A stretch of DNA of 64,000 nt from Maribellus luteus (GCF_003576475.1 NZ_QWGR01000003.1:62001-126000), one strand, 5' to 3'; shown: positions 24,276 to 33,421, numbered from the stretch's first letter. The notes: generated from the letters alone by a model not told the origin. Translations and numbers: made by a program.

Positions 24276-24845
24276 TTACTTTTCGCTTAACACCTGTGCA
24301 ATTACCTGCGGGAAATACCGGTACTCCAGCTCATGCACCTTTGCAGCCACCTGCTCTGGCGTGTCTTCAGAAGAAACCGGACATTTAGCCTGAAATATCA
24401 GTTTCCCTTCGTCGTAGTTCTCGTTCACATAATGGATAGAAATTCCCGATTCCTTGTCGCCGTTTTCCACCACAGCCCGGTGAACATTCATTCCGTACAT
24501 TCCTTTTCCTCCGTATTTAGGCAAAAGTGCCGGGTGTATATTAATAATTGGAAAAGACGAAACCAGGCTTTCGGGGATCAACCAAAGAAATCCGGCCAGC
24601 ACAATCAGGTCCACTTTACGTTCTCTTAACGTATCCGCTACCGTATCAGTTTGGTAGAATTTTTCACGGTCAAACACAAAGGTATCCACCCCAAAATTAC
24701 GGGCACGCACCAGCGCGTAAGCATCGGCTTTGTTCGACCACAACGAATCTACCACAACATCCTTGCTATCAGCAAAATATTTGAAAATATTTTCGGCATT
24801 TGTACCCGATCCGGAAGCGAGAATTGCGATTCTTTTTTGACTCAT
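24276..24845 (-). CDS. purN: Phosphoribosylglycinamide formyltransferase (GART)
   Basis: Third step of purine biosynthesis: transfers a formyl group from 10-formyl-THF to GAR. The 189-residue product has the phosphate loop ILASGSGTN, the catalytic Asn/His pair in IINIHPALLPKYGGKGMYG and the catalytic Asp in NYDEGKLIFQ. It is divergent from acpP with a ~184-bp shared upstream region. It lies upstream of the sensor kinase gene with ~100 bp between them. Confidence 0.95.
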   Translation of the reverse strand: MSQKRIAILASGSGTNAENIFKYFADSKDVVVDSLWSNKADAYALVRARNFGVDTFVFDREKFYQTDTVADTLRERKVDLIVLAGFLWLIPESLVSSFPIINIHPALLPKYGGKGMYGMNVHRAVVENGDKESGISIHYVNENYDEGKLIFQAKCPVSSEDTPEQVAAKVHELEYRYFPQVIAQVLSEK

Positions 24846-24949
24846 TTTTTATTGTCTATTTTGATTTCGAACTTTTAAACAAATAATTCAAATTTAGGCA
24901 TTTAGGGTGTAAGATACTTGCCGTGTTAACATCTTTTTTAAAGATTTTC

Positions 24950-24981
24950 TTGGAAATTTCGAGCGTAAATGTATTACTTTG
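24950..24981 (+). promoter_or_regulatory. Candidate acpP promoter
   Basis: TTG (24950-24952), a 21-bp spacer and TTACTTTG (24974-24981), one mismatch from the TAnnTTTG -7 element, ~48 bp before the acpP ATG. Confidence 0.55.
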
Positions 24982-25029
24982 CAGCGAATTATTTAAAACA
25001 AAAATTAGTATTAATTAAAATTAAAAGTT

Positions 25030-25266
25030 ATGTCTGACGTTGCAGCAAAAGTAAAAGCTATAATCGTTGATAAGCTAGGTGTTGACGAGAGTGAAGTAGT
25101 TCCTGAAGCTTCTTTCACCAATGACTTAGGCGCTGATTCACTTGACACCGTAGAATTAATTATGGAATTCGAGAAAGAATTCGATCTTGCTATTCCGGAC
25201 GACGAAGCAGAAAAAATTTCTACTGTAGGTGAAGCAATCGCTCACATCGAATCTGCCGTTAAGTAA
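25030..25266 (+). CDS. acpP: Acyl carrier protein
   Basis: A 78-residue acidic carrier protein. The phosphopantetheine attachment serine is in [17 protein letters not shown]. It carries growing acyl chains in fatty acid synthesis. It is followed by fabF after 24 bp and rnc, the widespread acpP-fabF-rnc order. Confidence 0.97.
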   Translation: MSDVAAKVKAIIVDKLGVDESEVVPEASFTNDLGADSLDTVELIMEFEKEFDLAIPDDEAEKISTVGEAIAHIESAVK

Positions 25267-25290
25267 TCTGACACATATTATTTTTCATTT

Positions 25291-26532
25291 ATGGAATTAA
25301 AACGGGTAGTAATAACCGGTGTTGGTACCGTTAATCCATTGGGTAACTCCGTTCAAGAGTACTGGGAGAACCTGAAAAAAGGAGTGAGTGGGGCCGGTCC
25401 CATAACTCACTTCGATGCTTCGAAGCATGTTACTCAATTTGCTTGTGAAGTAAAAAATTTCGATCCTCTTCTTTACATTGACAAAAAGGAGGTTCGCAAA
25501 CACGACTTGTTTACACAATACGCGTTTGCGAGCACTGCCCAGGCCATTGAAGACAGTGGCCTCGATTTGGAAAAGGTTGACGGTGACCGGGTTGGCGTTA
25601 TTTGGGGAGCCGGAATTGGAGGCCTGCAAACTTTCCACGAGGAAGTTCGCGCCTACAGTGAAGAGCGACCACGCTTTTCACCGTTTTTTATCCCGAAAAT
25701 GATTGCTAACATTGCCGGAGGACTGGTTTCTATCAAGTACGGATTCAGAGGTCCGAACTACACCACTGTTAGTGCGTGTGCTTCTTCCACCCACGCTATT
25801 ATCGATGCTTTTAACATGATTCGCATGGGAAAAGCAGATATGATAGTGACCGGGGGTTCTGAAGCTGGTGTGAACGAAGCCGGAGTGGCTGGATTTAATT
25901 CCATGCGCGCACTTTCAACCCGCAATGACGATCCTAAAACTGCTTCGCGTCCTTTTGATAAAGACCGCGACGGTTTTGTTATTGCTGAGGGCTCTGCTGC
26001 ATTTATTCTTGAAGAATATGAACATGCAGTAAGCAGAGGTGCTAAGATTTATGCAGAAGTTGCCGGAGGAGGAATGTCAGGAGATGCTTTCCATATGACA
26101 GCACCCGATCCCGACGGAAGAGGCGCCAGCCTTGTAATGAAATGGGCATTGGAAGACGCGGGAATAAAACCCGAAGATGTGGACTACATCAATGTTCACG
26201 GAACGTCGACTCCCTTGGGAGACATTGCCGAACCAAAGGCGATTATTAAAACCTTTGGAGATCATGCTTATAAACTTAGCATCAGTTCTACCAAATCAAT
26301 GACCGGCCACCTTTTGGGAGCTGCCGGAGCGGTAGAAGGCCTTGCCAGCATTTTAGCCATTCAAAATAGCATTGTACCCCCTACGATCAACCATTTTACT
26401 GACGATCCTGAGATCGACAGCAAGTTGGATTTTACATTCAACAAGGCCAAGGAAAGGGAAATTAAGTTTGCTATCAGCAACACCTTTGGTTTTGGTGGTC
26501 ATAATGCTACTTTGGTTTTCAAAAAATTTTAG
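25291..26532 (+). CDS. fabF: 3-oxoacyl-ACP synthase II
   Basis: The 413-residue condensing enzyme of fatty acid elongation. The catalytic Cys is in VSACASSTHAI, the two His in VHGTSTPLGD and KSMTGHLLGAAGA, and the C-terminal glycine-rich FGFGGHNATLVF loop is present. It acts on AcpP-bound acyl chains; acpP is immediately upstream. The rnc start lies 6 bp after its stop. Confidence 0.97.
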   Translation: MELKRVVITGVGTVNPLGNSVQEYWENLKKGVSGAGPITHFDASKHVTQFACEVKNFDPLLYIDKKEVRKHDLFTQYAFASTAQAIEDSGLDLEKVDGDRVGVIWGAGIGGLQTFHEEVRAYSEERPRFSPFFIPKMIANIAGGLVSIKYGFRGPNYTTVSACASSTHAIIDAFNMIRMGKADMIVTGGSEAGVNEAGVAGFNSMRALSTRNDDPKTASRPFDKDRDGFVIAEGSAAFILEEYEHAVSRGAKIYAEVAGGGMSGDAFHMTAPDPDGRGASLVMKWALEDAGIKPEDVDYINVHGTSTPLGDIAEPKAIIKTFGDHAYKLSISSTKSMTGHLLGAAGAVEGLASILAIQNSIVPPTINHFTDDPEIDSKLDFTFNKAKEREIKFAISNTFGFGGHNATLVFKKF

Positions 26533-26538
26533 AAAACT

Positions 26539-27270
26539 GTGGTTAGAAAGATAGTACAACGAGTAAAACTCTTTTCATCAGAACGAAGAGAGTTTTACTT
26601 GTTTTTAAAAGACCTGCTAGGTTTTTACCCCCGCAACCTAAAACTTTACGACCTTGCTTTTATCCACAAGTCGGCTTCAACGGTCGATTCGCAAGGCAAC
26701 TTTGTAAACAACGAGCGGCTTGAATACCTCGGCGATGCGATTTTAGGTGCTATTATTGCCGACTTCCTCTACAACCGTTTTCCGCACGAAGACGAAGGAT
26801 TTCTGACAAAAACCCGCTCGAAACTCGTAAACCGGGCTTTTCTTACCCAACTAACCCACGACATGGGTTTACATGTTTTTATCGATTCCAATACCACCAA
26901 AAAAATTGATAAAAGCCACATTTACGGTGATGCGCTCGAAGCATTGATTGGCGCCATTTACCTGGACCGGGATTACCACTCAGCAAAGTTTTTTGTTACT
27001 AAAAAGATCCTTTCCCAGTTTGTTAACCTGAACGAAATAGAACAGGAAGATTCGAACTTTAAAAGCCAGCTGATTGAGTGGAGCCAGAAAAACAAACGCG
27101 AGGTTGAGTTTGAAACCAGCGAAGAAACCGATGAAAAACTCAAACAACCCAAATTTCATGCGGTTGTAAAAATCGACAATGCGGAAGTTGGCCGTGGCTC
27201 GGGAACCTCGAAAAAAGAGGCGCACCAAAATGCAGCCCGCGAAACGCTTAAGAAGCTGAAAGAAATATAA
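26539..27270 (+). CDS. rnc: Ribonuclease III (GTG start)
   Basis: A 243-residue double-strand RNA endonuclease. The RNase III signature NNERLEYLGDAILGAIIADFL and the second metal-site block YGDALEALIGAIYLD lie in the catalytic domain (~20-165). A C-terminal dsRNA-binding domain (~170-240) ends in GSGTSKKEAHQNAARETLKKL. The start is a GTG at 26539, 6 bp after fabF; it gives the usual basic N-terminus (VRKIVQRVKLF) before LLGFYPRNLKLYDLAFIHKS. Confidence 0.95.
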   Translation: MVRKIVQRVKLFSSERREFYLFLKDLLGFYPRNLKLYDLAFIHKSASTVDSQGNFVNNERLEYLGDAILGAIIADFLYNRFPHEDEGFLTKTRSKLVNRAFLTQLTHDMGLHVFIDSNTTKKIDKSHIYGDALEALIGAIYLDRDYHSAKFFVTKKILSQFVNLNEIEQEDSNFKSQLIEWSQKNKREVEFETSEETDEKLKQPKFHAVVKIDNAEVGRGSGTSKKEAHQNAARETLKKLKEI

Positions 27271-27300
27271 ACTCAGCAACTTACTGTTCGATATTCTTTA

Positions 27301-27308
27301 TACTTTTG
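27301..27308 (+). promoter_or_regulatory. Candidate -7 element for the LAB_N protein gene
   Basis: TACTTTTG, an exact TAnnTTTG match, 17 bp before the ATG. No good -33 element was seen. Spacing to the start is short, implying a short leader. Confidence 0.45.
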
Positions 27309-27325
27309 CGCCCGATTAAAATTGT

Positions 27326-28012
27326 ATGGACAACATTTTTATCATAGGACTGGGCTTTCTTGCCCAGGGTTTGTTCTTCATCCGCACAATCACTCAGTGG
27401 TTTAAATCGGAAAAAGAAGGCGAAGTGCTCTCCCCGATCGTTTACTGGCAAATCAGTTTGGTGGCTTCCATCATAATGCTCACCTACGGAATTTTGCGAA
27501 ACGACTTTGCCATTGTTGTGGGACAATCACTGGTTTATACCATTTACATTCGTAACCTTCAGCTAAAAGGGGCCTGGAGAAGAATGCACTGGATAGCGCG
27601 GTCTTTGGCTGTTTTGGTGCCCATCTCTTATTTACTTTGGCTGGTATTTTCCGGAAACTTTAACTCCATTTTCAGAAACAAAGACGTTACTCTTTTTTGG
27701 ATGATATGGGGAATCGTGGCGCAGCTCGTATTTATTTCACGTTTCTTTTACCAGTGGATTTATTCCGAACGCGAAAAAGAATCGCTGCTTCCGCTCGGAT
27801 TCTGGATCATCAGCACTTTTGGTTCTTTGATGATCTTTACTTATTCCATCGCACGCATCGACCCGGTTTTGTTTGCCTCACACAGTTTAGGTTTGTTTGT
27901 GTACATCCGCAATATTTTATTGCACTACGGACGAGGCAGCCTTTTTACCAAACTGAACCGGATACCGTTGTTGAATAAACTGATCGGCAAGGTTTCGGAC
28001 AAAATAAAATAA
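27326..28012 (+). CDS. Duplicated LAB_N (lipid A biosynthesis N-terminal) membrane protein
   Basis: A 228-residue integral membrane protein made of two tandem LAB_N-like modules of three helices each. Module 1 (~1-85) has FIRTITQWFKSEKEGEV and VYTIYIRNLQL. Module 2 (~115-205) has FISRFFYQWIYSEREKES and LFVYIRNILLHYG. The repeated pattern aromatic-x-QW-x-x-S-E-(K/R)-E marks each module. The LAB_N domain is otherwise found at the N-terminus of some lipid A acyltransferases and in stand-alone proteins. No acyltransferase domain is present, so the exact role is unknown. Confidence 0.75.
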   Translation: MDNIFIIGLGFLAQGLFFIRTITQWFKSEKEGEVLSPIVYWQISLVASIIMLTYGILRNDFAIVVGQSLVYTIYIRNLQLKGAWRRMHWIARSLAVLVPISYLLWLVFSGNFNSIFRNKDVTLFWMIWGIVAQLVFISRFFYQWIYSEREKESLLPLGFWIISTFGSLMIFTYSIARIDPVLFASHSLGLFVYIRNILLHYGRGSLFTKLNRIPLLNKLIGKVSDKIK

Positions 28013-28050
28013 GCCGGCTATCTGCAGACAACCGGCCCTTTCCTGTTTTT
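28013..28050 (+). terminator. Weak hairpin after the LAB_N gene
   Basis: GCCGG (28013-28017) pairs with CCGGC (28032-28036) around a CTGCAG-centred loop; a T-rich stretch (CTGTTTTTTC) follows some 9 bp later. Confidence 0.35.
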
Positions 28051-28061
28051 TCTCTCAAAGT

Positions 28062-28442
28062 TTAATTGTTTCTGTCCATTCTGGCTTTGATGATCTCTTT
28101 CATTACAAAATAAAAGATCATCGAAAAAATAAAAACAAGGAGCCCGTAAATCGGCGTATAAAAACTGACGATTGCTCCTCCTGCAACAATTGCAGGGGAA
28201 ACATCTGCTGCGTTCCGAATCGCTTCGAGAGCCTGCACAATTCCGATAATTTGAGCTAAAACTCCGACCGCAACGGCAACCGATCCGGCCAGCAGAATTA
28301 AATCCAATCCTTTCAATGTATACTGATGCTTAACTACCTGAACTACTTTCAGAATAAAAACACCAAAGGCTAAAAGCGCTAAGCAGGAAATAATCCCCAT
28401 AAAAAGAGGTCCGCCTACATAAAAGATTTCAAAGATGTTCAT
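28062..28442 (-). CDS. MotA/TolQ/ExbB-like proton channel subunit (short form)
   Basis: A 126-residue inner-membrane protein with three predicted helices (~9-31, ~47-68, ~88-112). The second and third hold GSVAVAVGVLAQIIGIVQAL and VAGGAIVSFYTPIYGLLVF, which match the pore helices of the ExbB/TolQ family. It lacks the large cytoplasmic loop, and no exbD/tolR partner is adjacent. It therefore belongs to the short stand-alone variants found in Bacteroidota, for which energy coupling is unproven. Confidence 0.65.
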   Translation of the reverse strand: MNIFEIFYVGGPLFMGIISCLALLAFGVFILKVVQVVKHQYTLKGLDLILLAGSVAVAVGVLAQIIGIVQALEAIRNAADVSPAIVAGGAIVSFYTPIYGLLVFIFSMIFYFVMKEIIKARMDRNN

Positions 28443-28663
28443 GACTTGAATTTTTAGTTTATCCTGAAACCAAACTACTGCACCTTGCCCAAATCCAGAC
28501 CATTTAATCGATCAACGCCCTAAATTCACACCCATATGACATTCTCTCGTTAAAACTACAAAACCTGGCGAAATAAAGTCGTTTAGCTGCAATTGAATAA
28601 ACTTGGTCGATACAATTTCTCACTGATCCGGTTATGTAATAAATTGCTACTTTTAATTGCACT

Positions 28664-29749
28664 ATGACAGATCGGATTCAACACATTATTCAACTTGCCC
28701 GGCGGTCAAAGACCTTTCGCATTGCTTACCACCTGCTGTTTTGGGTTATTGTGGCTTTTTTCTACTTCGCTCTTTTTAGCTGGAACAGTGAATTTCGGGA
28801 AGCCACCATCATTTTCTCCGCGGGCCTGCTCCCGGTTGCCATTTCGGAAACCTATTTTTTTAACCATTTTCTTTTTCCACGCTTTCTTTGGAAGAAGCGG
28901 TACACTCGATTTTTTCTGTACAGTTTTTATACACTGCTTGCCGGAATATGGTTGTCGTTTCTGATCGTGTTTTATGCCCTGTTTTACATTTTAAGCAACA
29001 AAGCCGCTATTTCGCCAACCTTACTGCATCCCGAACTGCAAGTAGTTTCGCTTCATTTTATCATTTTTATGGGAATTGCCATCAAACAGGTAAAGCGGGC
29101 ATTTTTTATGCAACAGGAAAAAAACGAACTCGAAAAGGCGCAACTCATAACAGAACTAAAACTGAAAGAAGCCGAATTAAAATTATTGAAAGCCCAGGTT
29201 CACCCGCACTTTCTGTTCAACACACTGAATAACCTGTACGGCCTCACGCTCGAAAAATCGGACGAGGCACCAACGCTGGTACTCCAGTTATCAGACATTC
29301 TGGATTATATTTTATACCGCTGCGATGCCAAACTGGTGGGTCTTTCGGAAGAGCTTGCCAATCTGAAAAACTACATCGAGATTGAAAAAATCAGGTATCC
29401 TGACAAGTTAAAACTCACCCTCGAATTCCCAGATAAAACTGATGACCTGAAGATTGCTCCGTTGATCCTTTTGCCTTTTGTGGAGAATGCCTTTAAACAC
29501 GGTGTAAGCCATTTTCCGGGGGTGGCCTTTGTAAACATCAACGCACAACTAAGCGATAAGAACCTGAGTTTTTCTGTTGTAAACTCTCGCAATCCGATAA
29601 AAGTAAAGGAACAAAGCTACAGCAACGGAATTGGCCTGGTAAACGTTCGAAAAAGACTGGATTTACTGTATCCGGGGAAATACATTTTGCGCGTGGAAGA
29701 ACTGTCAGAAAGTTTTTCTGTAAATTTAATTCTTGAACTTGAATCGTAA
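28664..29749 (+). CDS. LytS-type sensor histidine kinase
   Basis: A 361-residue membrane kinase. Four hydrophobic helices occupy ~20-145, followed by a coiled-coil (KNELEKAQLITELKLKEAEL) and the His_kinase domain. The phospho-His is in LKAQVHPHFLFNTLNNLYG, with ILLPFVENAFKHG (N box) and the GIGLVNVRKRLDLLYPG glycine-rich lid. Its stop is directly followed by the LytTR regulator ATG with a 1-bp gap, making a coupled two-component pair. Confidence 0.9.
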   Translation: MTDRIQHIIQLARRSKTFRIAYHLLFWVIVAFFYFALFSWNSEFREATIIFSAGLLPVAISETYFFNHFLFPRFLWKKRYTRFFLYSFYTLLAGIWLSFLIVFYALFYILSNKAAISPTLLHPELQVVSLHFIIFMGIAIKQVKRAFFMQQEKNELEKAQLITELKLKEAELKLLKAQVHPHFLFNTLNNLYGLTLEKSDEAPTLVLQLSDILDYILYRCDAKLVGLSEELANLKNYIEIEKIRYPDKLKLTLEFPDKTDDLKIAPLILLPFVENAFKHGVSHFPGVAFVNINAQLSDKNLSFSVVNSRNPIKVKEQSYSNGIGLVNVRKRLDLLYPGKYILRVEELSESFSVNLILELES

Positions 29750-29750
29750 C

Positions 29751-30458
29751 ATGTACCGCTGTTTAATCATAGACGACGAACCGATCGCCATTCGGGTGAT
29801 CCGGAAACACCTGGCTGCATTTACCGACTTTGCAGTTGTAGCCGAGTGCAACAACGCACTGGAGGCTATGCGCATTCTTTCAAAAGAAAAAGTTGACCTG
29901 CTGTTTTGTGATATTCAAATGCCGCAACTTACCGGTGTCGATTTTATCCGGTCGCTCAGCCACCCGCCCAAAGTAATTTTCACCACCGCTTACCGCGATT
30001 ATGCCATTGAGGCATTTGAGCTGCAAGTAGTCGATTACCTGTTAAAACCCATTTCGTTTGAGCGCTTTGCCCGTGCCATCCAGCATTTTCTTGACCAGCA
30101 GTCGCTGCCCGAAAAAACGGGAGGAAACACAGCAGCTCCCAAAGAAGCAGACTTCATTTTCCTAAAGGCCGACAAGAAGCATTACAAAGTAAATCTTACC
30201 GACGTTTTGTATTTTGAAAGCCTTGGCGACTATGTAATCGCACACACAAGCACCCAGAAAATAATAACCAAGGAACGAATCAGCCATTTACAGGAAAGTC
30301 TTCCGCCTGATCGATTCTTACAAATCCACCGCAGCTTTATTATTTCCATTTCAAAGATTGAAACGGTGGGACCCGGATTTGTGGAAATTAAAGGCAAAAA
30401 GCTTCCGGTTGGCCGCAATTACAGGCCTCAGCTAAATAACTGGATGCAGAATCAATAA
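29751..30458 (+). CDS. LytTR-family response regulator
   Basis: A 235-residue regulator. The receiver domain (~1-120) has DDE near the N-terminus, phosphoacceptor Asp in LLFCDIQMPQLTG and Lys in LLKPISFERF. The LytTR DNA-binding domain (~135-232) has FIFLKADKKHYKVNL, YFESLGDYVI and FLQIHRSFIIS. The ATG at 29751 is used because it gives MYRCLIIDDEP; an in-frame start at 29733 would overlap the kinase gene. The target genes are unknown. Confidence 0.9.
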   Translation: MYRCLIIDDEPIAIRVIRKHLAAFTDFAVVAECNNALEAMRILSKEKVDLLFCDIQMPQLTGVDFIRSLSHPPKVIFTTAYRDYAIEAFELQVVDYLLKPISFERFARAIQHFLDQQSLPEKTGGNTAAPKEADFIFLKADKKHYKVNLTDVLYFESLGDYVIAHTSTQKIITKERISHLQESLPPDRFLQIHRSFIISISKIETVGPGFVEIKGKKLPVGRNYRPQLNNWMQNQ

Positions 30459-30460
30459 GA

Positions 30461-30491
30461 TTTCCATGTCTGATCTTTTTTGGTATTTTTG
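30461..30491 (+). promoter_or_regulatory. Candidate promoter of the cation diffusion facilitator gene
   Basis: TTTC (30461-30464), a 19-bp spacer and the exact -7 match TATTTTTG (30484-30491), 17 bp before the ATG. Confidence 0.5.
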
Positions 30492-30508
30492 CCACATGTT
30501 TCTGCACT

Positions 30509-31387
30509 ATGGAGGACAAGGCAAAATACATTAAACAAGAAGGTTGGATATCCATTATTGCCAACACCCTTTTATTTGGCTTAAAATATTGGGCAGGAAT
30601 TGTAACCGGATCGATCGCCCTTACAGCCGATGCCTGGCACACTTTAAGCGACTCTGTTTCTTCTGTAATTGTGCTTATTGGAGGCAAGATTTCCAATAAA
30701 CCTGCCGACGACGATCATCCCTTTGGGCACGGGCGCGCCGAGCATATTTCAGCCATTATTATTGGAGTTTTACTTGCCATTGTTGCCTTCGATTTTATTC
30801 TAAGCGCCTTCGAAAAATTCAGCTCACGCGAGCAAACGGTATTCGGCCCCATTGCCTGGATAGTTACCATTGTGTCGATTGTTGCCAAAGAAGCCATGTC
30901 TCAATATGCCTTCTGGGCTTACCGAAAAACAAAATCGTCGATCCTCAAGGCCGATGGCTGGCACCACCGCACCGACGCACTTTCGTCGGTAGTGATTTTG
31001 GCCGGCATAGGACTGGGCAAGTACTTTTGGTTTACCGATGCTGTTTTGGGATTCATTGTTGCTATCATGATCGGGTATGCCAGTTACGAGATATTGTCGA
31101 AGGAAATTACATCTTTGCTCGGAGAGAGTCCCAGTGAAGAATTGCTCGCATCGATCAGTAAAACGGCACAAAAAAGTTCCAATGTCCCCTTGCATATTCA
31201 CCATATTCATTTGCATAACTACGGGAACCACACCGAAATGAGTTGCCACATCAAACTCCCGTCGCACATGTCGCTCGAAGATGCGCACGAAATATGCACC
31301 GGGGTTGAAAAGATCATAAAAAAAGAATTTGGTTACATTACAACGGTTCACCCTGAACCTGTCGACAAAAAAGCATCTAAAGTTTGA
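30509..31387 (+). CDS. Cation diffusion facilitator family transporter
   Basis: A 292-residue divalent-metal/proton antiporter of the CDF family. Six TM helices are followed by a His-rich cytoplasmic domain (LHIHHIHLHNYGNHTEMSCHI). The transport-site motifs are ADAWHTLSDS in TM2 and WHHRTDALSSV in TM5, giving a D/H-HxxxD site typical of zinc-type CDFs. A DDDHPFGHGRAEH loop sits after TM2. The metal could be Zn, Fe or Mn; the D-H-H-D pattern favours Zn. It has its own candidate promoter. Confidence 0.88.
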   Translation: MEDKAKYIKQEGWISIIANTLLFGLKYWAGIVTGSIALTADAWHTLSDSVSSVIVLIGGKISNKPADDDHPFGHGRAEHISAIIIGVLLAIVAFDFILSAFEKFSSREQTVFGPIAWIVTIVSIVAKEAMSQYAFWAYRKTKSSILKADGWHHRTDALSSVVILAGIGLGKYFWFTDAVLGFIVAIMIGYASYEILSKEITSLLGESPSEELLASISKTAQKSSNVPLHIHHIHLHNYGNHTEMSCHIKLPSHMSLEDAHEICTGVEKIIKKEFGYITTVHPEPVDKKASKV

Positions 31388-31513
31388 TATTATTCCGGTA
31401 AAACATTATTGTTTCCTGTTAATTAAAGAATAATAGAATTTAATTAGCCTAGCAGGTAAACAGATGAAATCTCCGCTCTCTTTTTTAGTTGTTACCTTTC
31501 ATAAAATTATCGC

Positions 31514-31545
31514 TTTGAAAATCCATTAAAATTAAATTACATTTA
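31514..31545 (+). promoter_or_regulatory. Candidate promoter of the ECF sigma gene
   Basis: TTTG (31514-31517), a 20-bp spacer and TACATTTA (31538-31545), one mismatch from TAnnTTTG. It lies 18 bp before the TTG start. Confidence 0.5.
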
Positions 31546-31563
31546 CCTGAAATTAACTAAACA

Positions 31564-32154
31564 TTGAACTCATCAAGAGAAATAGCAGACCAGAACCTTG
31601 CTTCCCGAATAAAACAAGACGAAAAAAAAGCTTTCCAGGAACTTTTTGAAAAATATGCTCCACGCATATACAATTTTTCGTTCTCTTATCTGAAAAACGA
31701 GGACGACACGGAAGAGCTGGTTCAAAATGTTTTTCTCAAGATTTGGGAAAAAAGAGACTTGCTAAATACGTCACAGAACATTAAAGCCTTTATTTTTAAG
31801 ATTGCCGTCAATACCATTTACGATTTCATCCGGCGAAAAAACATTGAGAGCGCATTTCTGGATTATGCCCGCCTGAATTATACAACCAATGAAAATTACA
31901 CCTGGCACTCCGTAATTTTTGAAGAAATGCAACAGAACCTCAACACACTGCTTGCACAAATGCCCGAACAACAGCAAAAGATATTTCGTTTGAGTAAACT
32001 CGAAGGTTTCAGTAACGATGAAATCGCCCAACAGATGAACCTTTCCAAACGCACTGTTGAAAATCATTTATACCGGGCGCTCACCTTTTTGAAAAAACAT
32101 TTTGCCAGCGAATCCTTTATTGCCCTGCTTTTCTTCCATATAATCTGCGGGTAG
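31564..32154 (+). CDS. ECF RNA polymerase sigma-70 factor (TTG start)
   Basis: A 196-residue ECF sigma factor. Sigma region 2 has FEKYAPRIYNFSFSYLKNED and EELVQNVFLKIWEKR. Region 4 has LAQMPEQQQKIFRLSKLEG, SNDEIAQQMNLSKRTVENHLY. A TAA lies two codons upstream of the TTG at 31564 and no ATG precedes conserved region 2, so a non-ATG start is required. The hydrophobic C-terminal tail (SFIALLFFHIICG) is a common Bacteroidota ECF feature. Linked to FecR and SusC downstream, it probably drives PUL expression when SusC binds substrate. Confidence 0.88.
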   Translation: MNSSREIADQNLASRIKQDEKKAFQELFEKYAPRIYNFSFSYLKNEDDTEELVQNVFLKIWEKRDLLNTSQNIKAFIFKIAVNTIYDFIRRKNIESAFLDYARLNYTTNENYTWHSVIFEEMQQNLNTLLAQMPEQQQKIFRLSKLEGFSNDEIAQQMNLSKRTVENHLYRALTFLKKHFASESFIALLFFHIICG

Positions 32155-32292
32155 AAATTTACTTAGTCAGACTTCATTAACAATCATTATTCTTTATCGA
32201 TTTACAATGAGTAAATCCAAGCGCTCAATCGTACTTATATATACCAAGGAGATATTTACTACCAAAAGTAGTTTTAGTTTAGTTTTAATTTA

Positions 32293-32323
32293 AAGTCGCC
32301 CTGAATTCTCTAGGCGGCTTTTT
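32293..32323 (+). terminator. Hairpin with T run between sigma and anti-sigma genes
   Basis: AAGTCGCC and GGCGGCTT pair (one G-U) around a CTGAATTCTCTA loop, followed by TTTTTG. It probably separates the sigma gene from the FecR transcript. Confidence 0.7.
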
Positions 32324-32398
32324 GTTCGGAATAAAAAAAAAATAATCCAGATGAGTAAATCAACAAACTAAAACGTATTACTATCAATTGAAAAAGGA

Positions 32399-33421
32399 AT
32401 GAAAAAACGAATTCACCATATATTCGAAAAAGGGAAAGACCAAAACACTGATACACCGGAGAGTCAGGAGATGCTTGCACTGTTTCATTCGCCTGAAAAC
32501 GAATTTGCAATCAAAGAAAAACTTCTGGATGACCTTTCATTAGCAAACAGCAACAATACCTCGGCATCACCTGATTTTAAAACCATTTTCACCAGGGTGT
32601 GGACAAAAATTGAACAAACCAAATCCCCAAGAAAAGCAAACGTACGTCATTTAACCTACATCGGGAAAATTGCTGCTGCAGTAGTGATTGGCATAATCAC
32701 CGGAGTATATGCAATGCATATCACTTCAGTCCCCAAAGAACCGGTTTATTATACCTCTCATTCGCCCAAAGGTTCGGTTTCGGAGATGATACTTCCCGAC
32801 GGATCGGTTATTTTTCTCAATGCCGACTCACGGGTAAGATACAGCGTAGAAGGAGCAAACGGGAATCGGGAAGTTTTTCTGGAAGGAGAAGCCTGGTTTG
32901 ATGTAAAAAAAGATAGTACCAGACCTTTTGTCGTTCACACTCCTTATTACGATGTAAATGTTACCGGAACACAGTTTAATATTAAGACTTATGAGAACGA
33001 TAATGAAATAGCCACGACACTCGAAGAAGGACAAATCATTATACAGTCCACGAGAAACTTCATCCTGGCGCAGGATATCATTGTAGAGCCAGGAGAACAA
33101 GTGGTACTCAACAAAGAATCAAGAGAATTATACATTAAGGAAGTTAATCCCAAGTGGTTCTCCTCATGGAAAGACAACAAGCTCATCTTTGTCAACATGA
33201 ATATGAAAGACTTGGTAATGCTTCTCGAAAGAAAATACGGGGTTGAAATCGATGTAAAAAGCAAAGAAATACTTGAGTTGCACTTTGATGGCACCATCAA
33301 AAACGAATCCATCATCGAATTTCTCGACATCATTAAAGAAACCCTTCCCATTAACTATACCATCGTAGGGCAAAAAATAGAAATAGCAAACGACATAACA
33401 AAACTTAAACGGAGGAACTGA
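32399..33421 (+). CDS. FecR-family anti-sigma factor
   Basis: A 340-residue inner-membrane anti-sigma factor. The cytoplasmic N-terminus (~1-83) is expected to hold the ECF sigma. One TM helix (~84-106, IGKIAAAVVIGIITGVYAMH) is followed by the periplasmic FecR domain (~118-215; SEMILPDGSVIFLNADSRVRY, NREVFLEGEAWFDVKKD). A C-terminal DUF4974 domain (~255-335) has NMKDLVMLLERKYGVEIDV. AAAAAGGA directly precedes the ATG. It couples SusC ligand binding, via the STN domain, to sigma release. Confidence 0.92.
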   Translation: MKKRIHHIFEKGKDQNTDTPESQEMLALFHSPENEFAIKEKLLDDLSLANSNNTSASPDFKTIFTRVWTKIEQTKSPRKANVRHLTYIGKIAAAVVIGIITGVYAMHITSVPKEPVYYTSHSPKGSVSEMILPDGSVIFLNADSRVRYSVEGANGNREVFLEGEAWFDVKKDSTRPFVVHTPYYDVNVTGTQFNIKTYENDNEIATTLEEGQIIIQSTRNFILAQDIIVEPGEQVVLNKESRELYIKEVNPKWFSSWKDNKLIFVNMNMKDLVMLLERKYGVEIDVKSKEILELHFDGTIKNESIIEFLDIIKETLPINYTIVGQKIEIANDITKLKRRN

